Shown in pieces: positions 11,444 through 22,193 of a stretch of DNA of 64,000 nt. The DNA lies in the NCBI RefSeq assembly GCF_001632365.1, contig NW_024468540.1:316490-380489 (forward strand), given 5' to 3'. Positions within the stretch are counted from its first letter, which is position 1, and every line of letters begins with the position of its first letter. Source of the stretch: Laetiporus sulphureus 93-53. Lineage: Eukaryota; Basidiomycota; Agaricomycetes; Polyporales; Laetiporaceae. The position numbers and the translations under genes are program-made. Under the pieces are notes generated by a model. The model was given only the letters and a program-made list of their open reading frames with translations. It was not told where the DNA came from and made no database searches.

Positions 11444-12424
11444 CTACACTTTGTACTGAAAATCCTCTGAGAATTCATCCATCTCGATGATTCTCACGTT
11501 GGTGTCCTTGACCATAGATGCCGATGCCATTGATGCCATGTCTGTGCCCTTCGCCTTGCCCTTGCCTTTGCTGGATGGTGAAGTAGTCGAGGTGATACTC
11601 ATCCCACGAAGTGCAGCAATTGCTTGTTCCAATGCCACAATTTGAGGTGATGTTTCTGAGCTACCTTCTTCTTCGACTTGTCAGACCTTCTGCACCTTTC
11701 CCTTCCCTTTACCTTGAGGGGCGTTGGTTCATGTCTGAAACTGCTTTCCTTTATACTCAGGTTTGGGAGAGGGGCACCTTTTCCCTCATTCATAGGCATG
11801 CTTTCCACAAAACAAACATAGCTTGTTTGCCAGCCACCTATCCTGTTCAGGGAAAAGTTCATGTGCGATTCTTGCGCTTGTGTCCATGGCATTAGGGTCT
11901 TTGGGGGTGGCCACCTTAGTCACAGTGGTTTGTCCAGTAGACTTATTTCCCGAAATTTGCTGGAGGTGTTTGATCTCTATTTCCAGGCAGAATTCGAGAT
12001 AATCCATCCAAGTGGTTGGAATCTTTGACAGGTCTAGAGTCTCTGTTACTGACATAACCATCTGGATGTGGGTCGACCGTTGTTCCCTAATTTTGACGAT
12101 TAGATCCTTGTCAGAGTATCCTGATTCAGGGGCGTAGGCCCTGAAGTTCTCTGCGAAGGTGATCATTGTTTTGTGGCGAATTGCGCAGTGCGCATCTAAC
12201 AGTGACTGTGCCGTGCACTTGGGATCAAGCATCTTGTATGCCATTTTCAGTTTCCTGGTGTATTCTGCCCATGTGCCAATGTCTTGTCCAGAGGCGAGCT
12301 TGATTGCATACTCTTTCATGTACAGAGCTGCTCCTCCTTTTAGATGTGCATTGGCCTGCCAAATTTTGTCCTTGTCATCTGTGAAGTGATTGTAATTGAG
12401 CCAAATGAGAAGGTTTGTGAACCA
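11444..12424 (-). pseudogene. Gypsy gag, C-terminal part
   Basis: This is the continuation of gag on the far side of the LINE insertion. Removing the LINE plus one target-site copy (6086 bases) restores the same reading frame, so gag was one ORF of roughly 600 codons. It includes capsid-like sequence and a zinc knuckle of CCHC type (CLFCGKHAYE, then a stop, then GKRC). The frame has TGA stops within and just after the knuckle, and ends with a Lys/Gly/Ser-rich tail near 11,444. Pol lies in the other frame downstream. Confidence 0.8.
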
Positions 12425-12447
12425 TCCCTTCTTGTTCCGTAACCAGC

Positions 12448-14130
12448 ATGTCCGCTTTAGGCGCCCAACCAGCGACCGCCAGCGATGTCGACATGGAGGC
12501 TTCTGGCGTTGAGCCTACTGCTCCACCACATAGTTCTGCTACTGTCCCACCCACCCTGCCTGCTTTGGCTAATACACCATCCTGGGCCTCCAAATTGGAG
12601 GAGCAGGACTGGATCATCGACCGCTTTGGTGGCCTTCTGTGCCACGTCAGAAACTCTGTGAGGGCTCTGGAGGAGGCCATAAACATCGCCATCGACCACT
12701 CCAACCCCACTATCTATCTAGATGACACCTCCCATGTCATCACCATGCTCACCACTGCCATCTGTGAGTTCCACATCGAGCTGCTGACTGACTCTGGCCT
12801 CAACAACATGGACCCTGGTATGGTGGCTCTTCAAATCCTCGACCACTTTTTCTGCCCCAACCCTGCCCTGGACGACGAGCTAGAGGAGGAGGAACATGAA
12901 CCAGAATACCAACGCCCTCGCCGTGATGAAGCTCTGTCCATGAACATTGACATCCAGGCTGCCATTGCCAAAGTGGTGGAGGACAGCATCTGCATGGGCA
13001 ACACGGCCATCACCACGAGGCTCTCGGCTATCGAAGTGCAGCTCGCTTGAAACCGGCTGCCTCCGCCACCTCCCCTGCCCAAGCTGCTTGGCCCACAGAA
13101 CCCACCACCTCCACTGCCCCGTTGCCAACAGACTGACAGCCCCACCACTGCGACCACAGCCCAGACTAACACCCTGCCTCCTGGGGCCCCTACCATGGCT
13201 CAGGTGGCTGCCAAGTCTCATGAGAAGAGCTATGTGCTCCTCATTACCCCCACACAGCACGCTACCATCATCGAGGGCGGAACTATGCCCCAATGGTATG
13301 CCAAGATCCACACCTGCCTGCACGAAATGCCAGCGTGGGCTAAGATAAGTTTTCTTGATCTCCGATTCGCTGGACCTTCCAAGGTCATGGCGGTTTTTTC
13401 CAATGAGTCACTGGATGCTCTCATATGTGAGTATCTCCACCCTATCAGACACCTCCTGGGTGTCATGCCCTGTGCATCCTCACCTGCACCAGAACTGTGT
13501 GGGCAGGCCACCATGCCTCAGGATTTCCGCCCACTTGCACCAGTTACGAAGCTCTTTATTCTGAGCTGCCCTCTCCGCCACCCAGACATGGGTGCCATGC
13601 TCACTGAGGAAGAGATCTTGGCAGAACTGCACCGTAATTCCATGTTTTTCACGGTCCATTTCAATGGTCTTCCTGGCTTTATCATTTCCAGCGAGCAGTG
13701 GGAGCAGCTTGGCAAGTCCTCTATCATCGTGTCTGTCAAGGACACCCACCGTGATTTCTGTGCACGTAACCTTCTTGGGCGTGATAATCGCGGTGATGCC
13801 ACTGGATTCATTTGGTTCTATGGTTCTTGTATGACGGTCAAAAAGTCCAAGGACAGACCAATTTTCCGTCAGTGCACGTGATGCTGGCGACTCACTCACC
13901 TCGAGAGACACTGCAAGAAGTGTACCCCTGTGTGTCGCTTCTGTGGTAAAACTGACCATACGGCGGACATGCATCGTCAGGTCTGCCTCATGTGCAATCA
14001 TGAAAACCACCTGAGCGAGCAGCCCTGTGACCCTACTCATTTCTTCTGTGTCGTCTGTGGCGCCAATGGCCACAGCGCTGCTGATATCACCTGTCTTGCA
14101 TGGAAGGATTACCGCATCCCCATTTCATGA
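12448..14130 (+). pseudogene. LINE ORF1 with CCHC zinc knuckles
   Basis: A single frame of 561 codons is interrupted by two TGA codons (13048-13050 and 13879-13881), each explicable by one transition. The N-terminal third is Pro/Ala/Ser-rich, then comes an acidic stretch (DDELEEEEHEPE). The C-terminus carries consecutive zinc knuckles (CRFCGKTDHTAD, CLMCNHENH, CVVCGANGHSAADITC). ORF1 proteins of this type bind element RNA to form the retrotransposition particle. Similarity to Tad1 ORF1 is inferred from architecture only. Confidence 0.78.
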
Positions 14131-14159
14131 TCGAACCCTTCCTCATGAATCTCACAACC

Positions 14160-17100
14160 ATGCATCTGCATGTGGCCTGGTCTAATCTGTGTGTCCACAG
14201 CTTGGTTTCCTCCTCTTCCTATGATATATACTTCCTTCAGGAGCCGTGATGGTGCCAGATTGGCACCGACATCCCCCATGGCTCTGAATCTGGCACCACT
14301 GTTTATGGCCATGTCAACGTCCGGCCCTATGGGCTGGATGCCTTTCATTTTTCTTCCACCACTGCCTTACCGCACCCCCAAGCCAGCATCTTGGTCAGGC
14401 ATGGCTTACTTGACACTTACCATATTTCCATGCACACCGATCTGGTGACAGATCCAGACCTGGTTATTGTTCACTTCGTCTCTCGCTTTGACCCCACACA
14501 CTCTTTCTTTGCTATCAATTGCTATAATGAGGGCACGCGATCTCACCATCGCATCCTCCCCATTCTCTGTGATATCCCTTTCTTGCCCAAAGTGAATCTC
14601 ATCGTCAGTGGTGACTTTAACATTCACAACCCCCTTTGGTTGTGGACGGGCTGCGCCCTGCACCCAACCAGTTCTGTTTCATCCACCTTCGTTCAATGGC
14701 TCGAACGTGAAGTTCTCATTTTGCTTAACGATCTTGACCAACCCACTCACATGGTCGGTGACGACCCGCTCTCGGGGACGATCATCGACCTGATCTGTGC
14801 AACCTCCAGCAAACACTTTCATGTTCACAGAGTGGCTGCAGCATCCACCCCTTTCGAGTCTGATCACGCTATGCTAACCACCATTCTCTCCCACACTGCC
14901 CATCTGGTCCCCGTTAACCTGGGTTTTAGAGTAGATGTGTCTCAGCACAGGGATTGGCTGTCCTGCCTCGACCGAGAACTCACTATGTCACCACCCCCCT
15001 CCACCTACTCCACCATTGATGACCTAGAGGAGGGAGCCCACATTCTGATGCGGGCTCTAATTACTGCTAATCATGAAGTCTTCCCACAGTGCACCCATGC
15101 TCACTACGCCTCATGGCTCTGGTGGAACAACTCCTGCGATCTGGCCCGTGCACGCATGCAAACTGCCACCTCTCGAGACGACAGACGTGAGGCCAAATGT
15201 GCCTTGTCTACAACCATCTGCCAAGCACAGAAAGACTGGGCACACGAGGCACTTGCTCATCTCCAATATGTCAACCCATGGCGCCTTGCCTCCTGGACCA
15301 AAGGAGTGCGAGTGCCCCCCCTACCTGTTATTCGCATGGGTGGGGAAGTGGGCTCCCTGCTGGCTGATGCAGGGCAATTACTCACTCATTTCTACTTCCC
15401 TCCATCTCCTCCTCTTTCTGATCTGCCTCCTCTCTTTGCATCTGCTCCTCTGCCCGTGAGACCTGTCTGCCCACTTCTGCTATCTGAAGTAACGATGGCC
15501 ATAGAATCGGCGTCCAATTATTCTGCACCAGGAGTGTCTGGCACCTCCTGGTGCCTTCTAAAGTGGGTCTGGCAGTCCGGTGCGTGAGATCTCTTCTTCC
15601 ATTTCCTCTCTGCATCTTTGTGCTTGGGCCATCTGCCCACATCTCTGAAGGAAGCCATGATTGTGTACTTGCTCAAACTGGGCAAGGCTGACTATACCAT
15701 CCTCAAGGCTCACCACCCTATCGCGCTCCTTGAGACCCTGAGCAAAGTGCTCAAAAAGGTCCTATCCACTTGTTTCAATTTCCAGATCTGAGTCCACAAT
15801 CTCGTTCCAGGTTCCCAGTTTGGCGGATGAAGTCAGCATTCTGTTGTGGATGCCGGCATCATCCTCATGCACTGCGTCCACACAGCTTGGGAGAACAGCT
15901 TTTCAGCCACCCTCCTGTGCATGGACGTGGAAGGTTACTATAATAACATACATCATGATGTCCTTCATTTGGCCCTGCTTTCCATGGGTTTTACGGCCAA
16001 AGAAATCTGTTGGACCATGTCATTTCTCTCATCTCGCACGGTCTGTCCTAAGCTCAACTCTGAGCTAGGTCCATCCTATTCTGTCGCTGCTCTCAGCATT
16101 CCACAGGGTTCCCCCCTTTCACCTGTCCTGTCCACTATCTACTCTTCTCCCCTCTATGCATCTCTCAATCCTTTTGTTCATCCCCAACAGTCCACTGGTG
16201 TTATGTGGACAATTTCTCCCTCCTCCTCATCTCTCCTTCTTTGAACGAAAATGCACTGGTCATCCAATGCACCCTGCCACGCATCAGGCACATGTTGAAC
16301 CAGCTCGGGCTCACCATTGGCATGGCCAAAACTGAGCTCATACATTTCACCTCCCCCACCCACCCCCTCGATATTAACCCCACGCTGCGAGTTCAGTGGC
16401 AGCAGAATCAGGTCACCATCTGCCCTGCACCATATCTCCGCTGGCTCAGGATATGGTTTGACTGACGTCTGTCCTTTGTTCACCACATCCACGTCATGGC
16501 CTCGAGGGCAACCTCCTGTATCACTGCCTTCCGCATGCTGGCTAACACCCAGCACAGCATGATGGTTGTGCAAGCACGACTCCTTTATTTCACCACCATC
16601 CTCCCTGTCCTTACTTTTGGCAGCCCCATGTGGTATAACCCACGGGGGACCATGCTCACTCTTCCTCCCTCTCCAGCAGGTCCAAGTCAACACCTTACAA
16701 TGGTTTCTGGGTGCCTGGAGGCCTACACCCCAGATTGCCCTTAACCTTATCTCCAGTGTCCTGCTGATGCACTAGCAGCTCGACAAACTCAATGGCTTAG
16801 CTGCCGCCCGCCTGCTCACCCTCCCCTCGAATCATCCCATAACTCACTGCCTCGTGGAGAACCGTTCTGCCTCTAGGAAAACCTGGTGCGGCAAGGGTGT
16901 TAACCAGCCAGCACCTTCCCATCTCATGGGTGCAATGGGAGTGAGAGGCTGGTGAGGCCACAAACGACTGGGGCCTTGGTACTACAGGTGCGTACTTATA
17001 TGCTTTTCCACCCTTCCGTACTCGCCCGCTCCATTTCCAGGTACTGCCCTGTGACACGTTTCAGCCATCGCTTGGTGCTCGTCCCTCCCGACACATTGAG

Positions 17101-18358
17101 CGTGTTTTACTGAAAGTGCCATCGGTCGGCCACTTCCAACACTGCCCACCCTCCAAACTTCTCCCTCCTCAACTCCAACATCCCCGTGCATTATGGTGAC
17201 TCTGCGGTGGATGTCCTCGAATGTGAGCTGCCCAACCACGCTGTGTGACTTCACTTATGGCTTCAACCTCCATGGGCGCCCGCTCACCCTTGGGGAGACC
17301 GCATCTCTGTCACTGTCCCCTCCCCTACTAAGGAGGGTTCTGAAGACTATTTACATACTTTCTTCTACCCTCTTCTCCATTCTTTTATTCCTTCCCCCGA
17401 GGCCTTGTGGGTCTTCACAGACAGTTCCCAGGTTAACACACTGGTGCTGGCCCCTCACAATCGAAGAGCAGGTGCAGGTGTGTGTATCATCCATCAGGGG
17501 GCTGTGAAATACGAGCGGGCATGGGGCTTGGGCCACCGTGCTGAGGTTTACGATGCTGAGCTCTATGTCATGGTGGCAGTCTCCAGCCGCTTTGCTGGTT
17601 TTCTGGAGACCTATTGCAATATCACACGCATCTACCTCTGCACAGACAATAGAGCTGCACTGTCCAATATTCTGTCCCTGCACCCACACAGTGGGCAGCC
17701 TTTCTCCATTCGCTTTCGGGCACTTCTCGCTCCTATCATGGAGCAATACTCTCTTTTAACTATTTCACTGCTCTGGGTCCCTGGCCACCATGGCATGCTG
17801 GAAAATGAGGTGGCAGACCGTCTAGCCAAGGAGGGCATGTCCCTACCTGATAGTGTCCTACCCACTTCAACGTGGATCTGGCGCTGGGCATGAGAGTGAG
17901 CGACCACCTCCTGGTGAACTGAGTTCACTTTCACTGATCGTCCCACTGTGTTACGTTCTGCCTGGCTGTGTCAGCTGACCCTTAAGCTACATCCTGTTTA
18001 CCTTGATCGTTACTTTGAGCGTAACGTCGAAGCCAGGTTGACTCAAGCCTTAATCGGCTACCGCTACCTGGCCCCTTATTTTTCATCGCTTTTTGGAATG
18101 GCTGGCCCTGCTCGTCACTTTCACGGTTCTCCCTGTTTGTGCAACCTAACAACCCCCAGCACGCGCAAGCACACTATGCTACATTGCCCGAGGCACACGC
18201 ACGCCCGGCACCTGCTTTTCTGCCAACTCAAGCCTACCTCCCAGGACCTGCACCGTCTGTGGAGCCACCCCGACAGCATTCATCGTCTCGCCTCTTTCAT
18301 ATTCCACACCTCTTCATTTACGGCTGCATCGCTGGCCCCACCAGACCCCAGATAGTTT
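14160..18358 (+). pseudogene. LINE ORF2: endonuclease, reverse transcriptase, RNase H (decayed)
   Basis: Endonuclease motifs: DIYFLQEP near 14,220, then LIVSGDFNIHNPLW near 14,610 and SDHAML near 14,860. RT motifs: HHPIALLETLSKVLKK near 15,710, SIPQGSPLSPVLS near 16,095, and YVDNFSLLL at 16202, where the second catalytic Asp is replaced by Asn. RNase H lies at 17405-17850 (FTDSS, DAELYVM, CTDNRAAL, WVPGHHGMLENEVADRLAK). A terminal Cys/His cluster lies near 18,140-18,200. The endonuclease and first RT half share one frame; a frameshift at about 16,170-16,200 moves the RT end and RNase H to another. TGA/TAG stops occur near 14,235, 15,585 and 15,790. ORF2 normally nicks the target and primes cDNA synthesis there. 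Confidence 0.85.
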
Positions 18359-18498
18359 AATTTTTTTTATGGTCCTGGAGACCTCTCCCAATCCCGCCCA
18401 TAGTCTGCACATCGATACTTCGTCACGCGGTAACTACATGTATTTTACCCTACCAATCGCGCATAGCACAGTATATAAATAAATGTACAAAAAAAAAA

Positions 18499-19341
18499 GT
18501 TTGTGAACCAGGTCTCGAAGTTTTCCGACAACTTTCTCCCCGAGTATTTGGGAGGGTCTGGGAGCTTGATTCGGTGGAGCGATTGGCTTGATTGGCCAGC
18601 CGGTTGTTGGATACCTGTGGGAGGTGCATTGATTATAGCATTGTTGAGCTGAGTTTCTAGCCCAACAATGTAGGTTGTGGTCTTCTCCTGTGCCTCCTTC
18701 AGGGTGACCATATTATCATAAAGGGTGTCCATCTGGCCCTTTAATTCATCCTTGTAGTCCTCGAAGTCCTTGCGAATTGCTTGGGCTTCAAGCAGCAGAT
18801 TGCTGTTTGCAGTAGTGAGCCTCTGTACATCAGCGGAGAGGGTGCCGATCTGAGCTCTTGCAACTTTCAACTGGTCTCGTGTTTCTACTGCCATAATTTC
18901 GACATGAATACGAGCCAGTATCTCTTCTTCCAAAGAGGCCCCCGTGCACTCATGATGTTCATTCATCTTTTGATGTAGTGCTTCATAGGAGCTTACAATG
19001 TCCCTCATGATGAACGCTTGCACCACATTCATTACCCATTCTTTGACGTCATTTGGAATGGTGGCGAGTGCGGCGGCCTCAGCAGCTTTCTCGATTGTGT
19101 CATAAGAGATTCCCTGCCATTCCCAGGTTCCAGGTGTGAAAAACTCTGGCAGGGTGGTGGGCGACGGGTTTCTAACTACTCCTGATGCCTTGGGTGTGCT
19201 GCTAGTATGTGGTTCTTCTGCAGGGGCAGCTGGTCCTCCTTCAGATGATGTGGACGTGGCCTGACTCCTCCAGGGATCAGCAGGCTCACTCATGGTATGT
19301 CCTCCTGAGAACGCAACACCACCGAGGTTGTATTGAGACAT
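18499..19341 (-). pseudogene. Gypsy gag, N-terminal part
   Basis: The open frame starts best at the ATG at 19341 (MSQYNLGGVAF) and runs 277 codons to the LINE target site. It has a Ser/Pro/Glu-rich N-terminus, then a helical, probably coiled-coil region (EKAAEAAALAT..., VETRDQLKVARAQIGTLSAD). It ends with the capsid start LPDPPKYSGRKLSENFETW, a hallmark of Gypsy Gag. The rest of Gag continues at 12424-11444. This half is free of stops, so it looks intact apart from the insertion. Confidence 0.8.
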
Positions 19342-19387
19342 TGGGATTGATGTCGAAGATAGTGGGAATGATGTGATGGACACTGTG

Positions 19388-20551
19388 TTATTCGACTCTT
19401 GGTCTCAGCCTGGTGATAATGTTTTCTTAGAAGGGGATCTCGGGGTCTTCCTCGATGAGTCCTTCTTCTGCTAGTTCCTCTCGTAAAGCTTTCACTCAGT
19501 AATGCCAATATTCTTGTTCCTCCTTAAAATCAGGAATGAGATGGAATGGTGCCGAGTAGGTTGTGTAGGCATGTACTTGTACCGTGTAGTGGTAAAGTAC
19601 TTATTGCCAGTTGGTGACGAGAGGTTGATAAATGAAGTATGTGGTGCAGATGACTGTGAGTTGTCCCTGCGCTGGATGATAAAAGTCTACAATGTAGTTT
19701 TTGTATATAAAGCCAAATGTGCATCTCAGCATGAAACCCTTGGTGCGGTTATACAAAAATTATTACTGGTCTTAGTAAGGCCAGTAGCATGACTCCTTCT
19801 CGAATCTCACAATATCTCATCCTACGTGCTCCTGCTCCTTGTTAATGTTCCTAAATGAGATCTTTTCTAGCCCCATGCAAAGCTTGATTGTGATGCGTCT
19901 ATCGACGAACATGAAGTCGTAGCCTCACCCAATCCTCTCGTTTAATGCTCCTAGGTGTCGCAGAATGTGATCGCGACACTGGATCTGTGCTTCCGTGAAC
20001 TTGGCAGCGATATGAGGCTGCTGCAAGACTTTGTACCACTGAATGGTAGTGTGTACAGTCAGCGCAATGTTCTCAGGATGCATGCCTTTGGGGTTCTTGT
20101 GTATTCTGAGAGGGTGATAGTGCTTTGAAAGTGCAAAGGTGAGGACGGTGGTAGCATCGTCGTTGGACCACCAATGGGGTTTGTAGATGGGGACAGATGG
20201 ATCAGATGCATCTTCTGAAACTGCTTCGGCCTACAAGCTGACCTTAGTGCATAGCTTCTGTAGGTCTGAGCGATAGTCGTTTGGCTTAGCCCGAAGTAAG
20301 TTGCTTGCTGTCAAACGATGAGTGCGATTGGGATGAGGATGATAAGGATGATATCGTCCGTTGGGCAGTACGACACCGTTGTGTACTTGAGATGCTTTAC
20401 CGGTTGATGCAGCGCTGTTTCTTTTGAAGGAAGGAAGTGGCTTAGGCAGTAGAGGCGAAGTGAAATGGTATGAAGGAAGTGGTGTGGAAAAAGCCCTGCC
20501 CTGGGCGGGAGTATCTCTGGGCGAAAATGTGCAGCTACCAGTGTTAGACAC
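19388..20551 (-). pseudogene. Leader open frame between 5' LTR and gag, unknown function (decayed)
   Basis: One reading frame of about 388 codons runs from just inside the 5' LTR to a stop at 19390-19388, close to the gag start and in a different frame from gag. It has about eight stop sites, most readable as mutated Gln, Arg or Trp codons, but between them the protein is well formed: a Pro/Ser-rich N-terminus, then HWWSNDDATTVLTFALSKHY, TVHTTIQWYKVLQQPHIAAK, GYDFMFVDRRITIKLCMGLE, and an acidic end (ALREELAEEGLIEEDPEIPF). No family is recognised. The original start is unclear because the first usable codon is GTG; an ATG may have been lost. It may be an extra element-encoded protein or an N-terminal extension of Gag. 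It is listed as a pseudogene because it is broken. Confidence 0.6.
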
Positions 20552-20571
20552 TTGGTAGGAGCGTAAAAGGT

Positions 20572-20581
20572 CAGTCTTATT
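20572..20581 (-). promoter_or_regulatory. Putative self-priming primer-binding site of the Gypsy element
   Basis: Four bases inside the 5' LTR boundary, the minus strand reads AATAAGACTG. This is the exact complement of CAGTCTTATT, which occurs in the LTR at 20838-20847, about 34 nt after the TATA box and therefore near the predicted 5' end of the transcript. Tf1-type elements prime reverse transcription by folding their own mRNA 5' end onto such a site. No obvious tRNA 3' end complement is seen here. Confidence 0.55.
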
Positions 20582-20585
20582 GTAA

Positions 20586-21242
20586 TGTCACGGCACGCCG
20601 ATGACAAAGATAGACAACCCAAACAAGGAGTCCTGTTAGGATCTCTGGGTAAAAGCCTACAGCGACGAGCTGTGGCAGTACAATGTGCCCACTGATGAGG
20701 CCTAGTTGCTGGTTGCGAAGTGAGACTTACTGGCAAGGCAAGGGGTGCTATCACAAAGGTGAGGATGCAAATAGATGTATAGCACACTGAGAGTGTCTGG
20801 TAAGACCCCTCTGTGATGGTAGTGGTGGACGAAGGAGAATAAGACTGGAGTCTCTCCTCGTCAAACCTGGTCCTTATATACATGATTGTTGTGCTACTGC
20901 ACAGTACTACCTAAGTGAGTCACACGCTATCCTACTGGTTAGTGCTACAATTGTATGATGTGTCCCAATTATCCTAATTGGCTGCCTAATAATAATCCAT
21001 GGAGACGGAGCTTTCTTTGAGCATGCAATATTGCATCATGGCTATGGCATCATATGATGCAATGCCGAGGGGCTCAGTGTCACGTGACAATGCCGAGAGA
21101 GATCCGAGGTCATGTGACTAGATGCCTTGTTATCTTATCTCTCATTAGGTCACGTGATTCTTGTGCGACGCGAAATGATTAAAGTAATATGCATCTAATA
21201 GCATTTGTTTCTACAATGACTTGTCAGGTAAAAACCATGACA
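20586..21242 (-). repeat. Gypsy 5' LTR (657 bp) with TATA box
   Basis: Its ends are TGTCAC and GTGACA; it aligns along its length with 6611-7275. On the minus strand it carries TATATAAGG (20880-20872), a good TATA box, so transcription likely starts 25-35 bases downstream, close to the CAGTCTTATT segment used in the self-priming model. The next five host bases (GCCTG, 21243-21247) are the right target duplication. Confidence 0.88.
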
Positions 21243-21706
21243 GCCTGCACGACCCCGGCAACCCCCTCATTTATCCCTTAATTTTGCGGTTCCCCACTGC
21301 AAATCTTTGTCGAATGGATTTTACACTAACGTTCCACTGCCCAGAAGTGTTGGACAGCACTGTCGACTGTGCGCGATTCGATGTGACGCTGATCGGTAAG
21401 ATGTACGCGAGGTTGGAGACGGTGTGCTTCACGTACGTTGGACCGTTCAGCAGGGATTTGGTGGAGAGAAAGGTTCGGAGCCGGTTCCCCAAGTTGAATA
21501 AAAAGGGCATCATTCAGATGGAGATGCAAAAACGAGAGCGTGTGCGTTCGACCGAGGTGCGTTGGCGATTTGTCCATTGGTGTGGTGGTTGGGCTGACGA
21601 CCTTATAGCAGCTTTGGATGGTGATGTGCCCGGTTGTTCAGCGCACGAGTCCGTGATGAGAGTCTCTTTCAGCGGCGTTGGCCGCCACATCGTACATATT
21701 ACATAA
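21243..21706 (+). pseudogene. F-box protein pseudogene, 3' part
   Basis: The sequence resumes the F-box gene broken at 6610. It encodes LHDPGN, then RMDFTLTFHCPEVLDSTVDC and ETVCFTYVGPFSRDLVER, matching the second exon of the paralogue at 23101-23438. The paralogue's stop codon is TGG here, so the frame runs on to 21706. Joined at the target duplication, the two halves give the same exon order as the intact copy. Confidence 0.85.
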
Positions 21707-22193
21707 CTCTGAAAGCACGTCCTACGGTCGGGGGGAAGGCAATTTTACCATAAACTGATTCTTATCAAGCGACGAAGCTGAAGCTTTGAAGTCAAGAGTT
21801 GTGTCGTGCAGGTTGCACTAGTCATTAGCTCGCCCAGTGTCACCAGTGCGAGAGAATGGTTGAGTTTGCAATGTACATTCGCGATCACGTGATGCTCATC
21901 AACACCGTACTCAGGCCGCGTGTCACAGTTTCATGGCACAGCCAAATTCGCACACATCGCCACCTCTTGGTTGATGCGCAGGTGCATATAAAACTGGCAA
22001 CCTGCTTGCTTCAGTACATGCTACGCGTCATTTTCTCAAAGCTCTCATTCTAAATCATTCGACAAACCATAGATTCCTCAACAGGATGTCGGTGCGTATC
22101 ATCGATGAGTTATTCTAGGTGAGCTCACAGTAGGAACCCCGGGCATCGCCATGTTTTCAGGAAGTAAACAGGTCACCTTCATGGCAATCCGAC
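21707..22193. other. Spacer upstream of intact F-box gene
   Basis: About 490 bases lie between the pseudogene and its intact paralogue. No gene is seen. The final 150 bases are the likely promoter and 5' leader of the F-box gene at 22194. Confidence 0.4.

Larger units (their letters stand above)
12425..18498 (+). mobile_element. Tad-type LINE (non-LTR retrotransposon) nested in Gypsy gag
   Basis: The 6074-bp element is bounded by a perfect 12-bp target duplication GTTTGTGAACCA (12413-12424 and 18499-18510) and ends in an A-rich tail preceded by TATAAATAAATG. The short leader (23 bases) before the first ATG and the two ORFs suggest a full-length or nearly full-length copy. ORF1 ends in CCHC zinc knuckles. 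ORF2 has an AP-type endonuclease, RT, RNase H and a terminal Cys/His motif. That domain set fits the fungal Tad clade. It is inactive: several TGA codons, a frameshift near 16,170-16,200, and YVDN in place of the YxDD box. It lies antisense to the host Gypsy. Confidence 0.9.
6611..21242 (-). mobile_element. Gypsy (chromodomain/dUTPase) LTR retrotransposon, decayed, 14.6 kb with nested LINE
   Basis: The element has two LTRs (5' LTR 20586-21242, 3' LTR 6611-7275), both with TGTCAC...GTGACA ends. It is flanked by ACCTG (6606-6610) and GCCTG (21243-21247), a 5-bp target duplication with one change, and sits inside an F-box gene. Minus-strand order: 5' LTR, self-complementary primer site, leader open frame, gag, protease, RT, RNase H, integrase, chromodomain, dUTPase, 3' LTR. 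A polypurine-rich stretch (complement of 7276-7288) precedes the 3' LTR. A LINE (12425-18498) interrupts gag; without it the element is about 8.5 kb. Stops and one frameshift in pol make it inactive. dUTPase-bearing Gypsy elements have been described from Phanerochaete, so this class is known in basidiomycetes. Confidence 0.9.

Noticed and set aside
12375..17946. Many minus-strand open frames within the LINE
   Set aside because: They are shadows of the GC-biased plus-strand ORF1 and ORF2 and lack domains.
20311..20883. A 190-codon minus-strand frame spanning the Gypsy LTR edge
   Set aside because: It overlaps the LTR and the leader ORF in another frame and recurs partly in the other LTR; it is not a gene.
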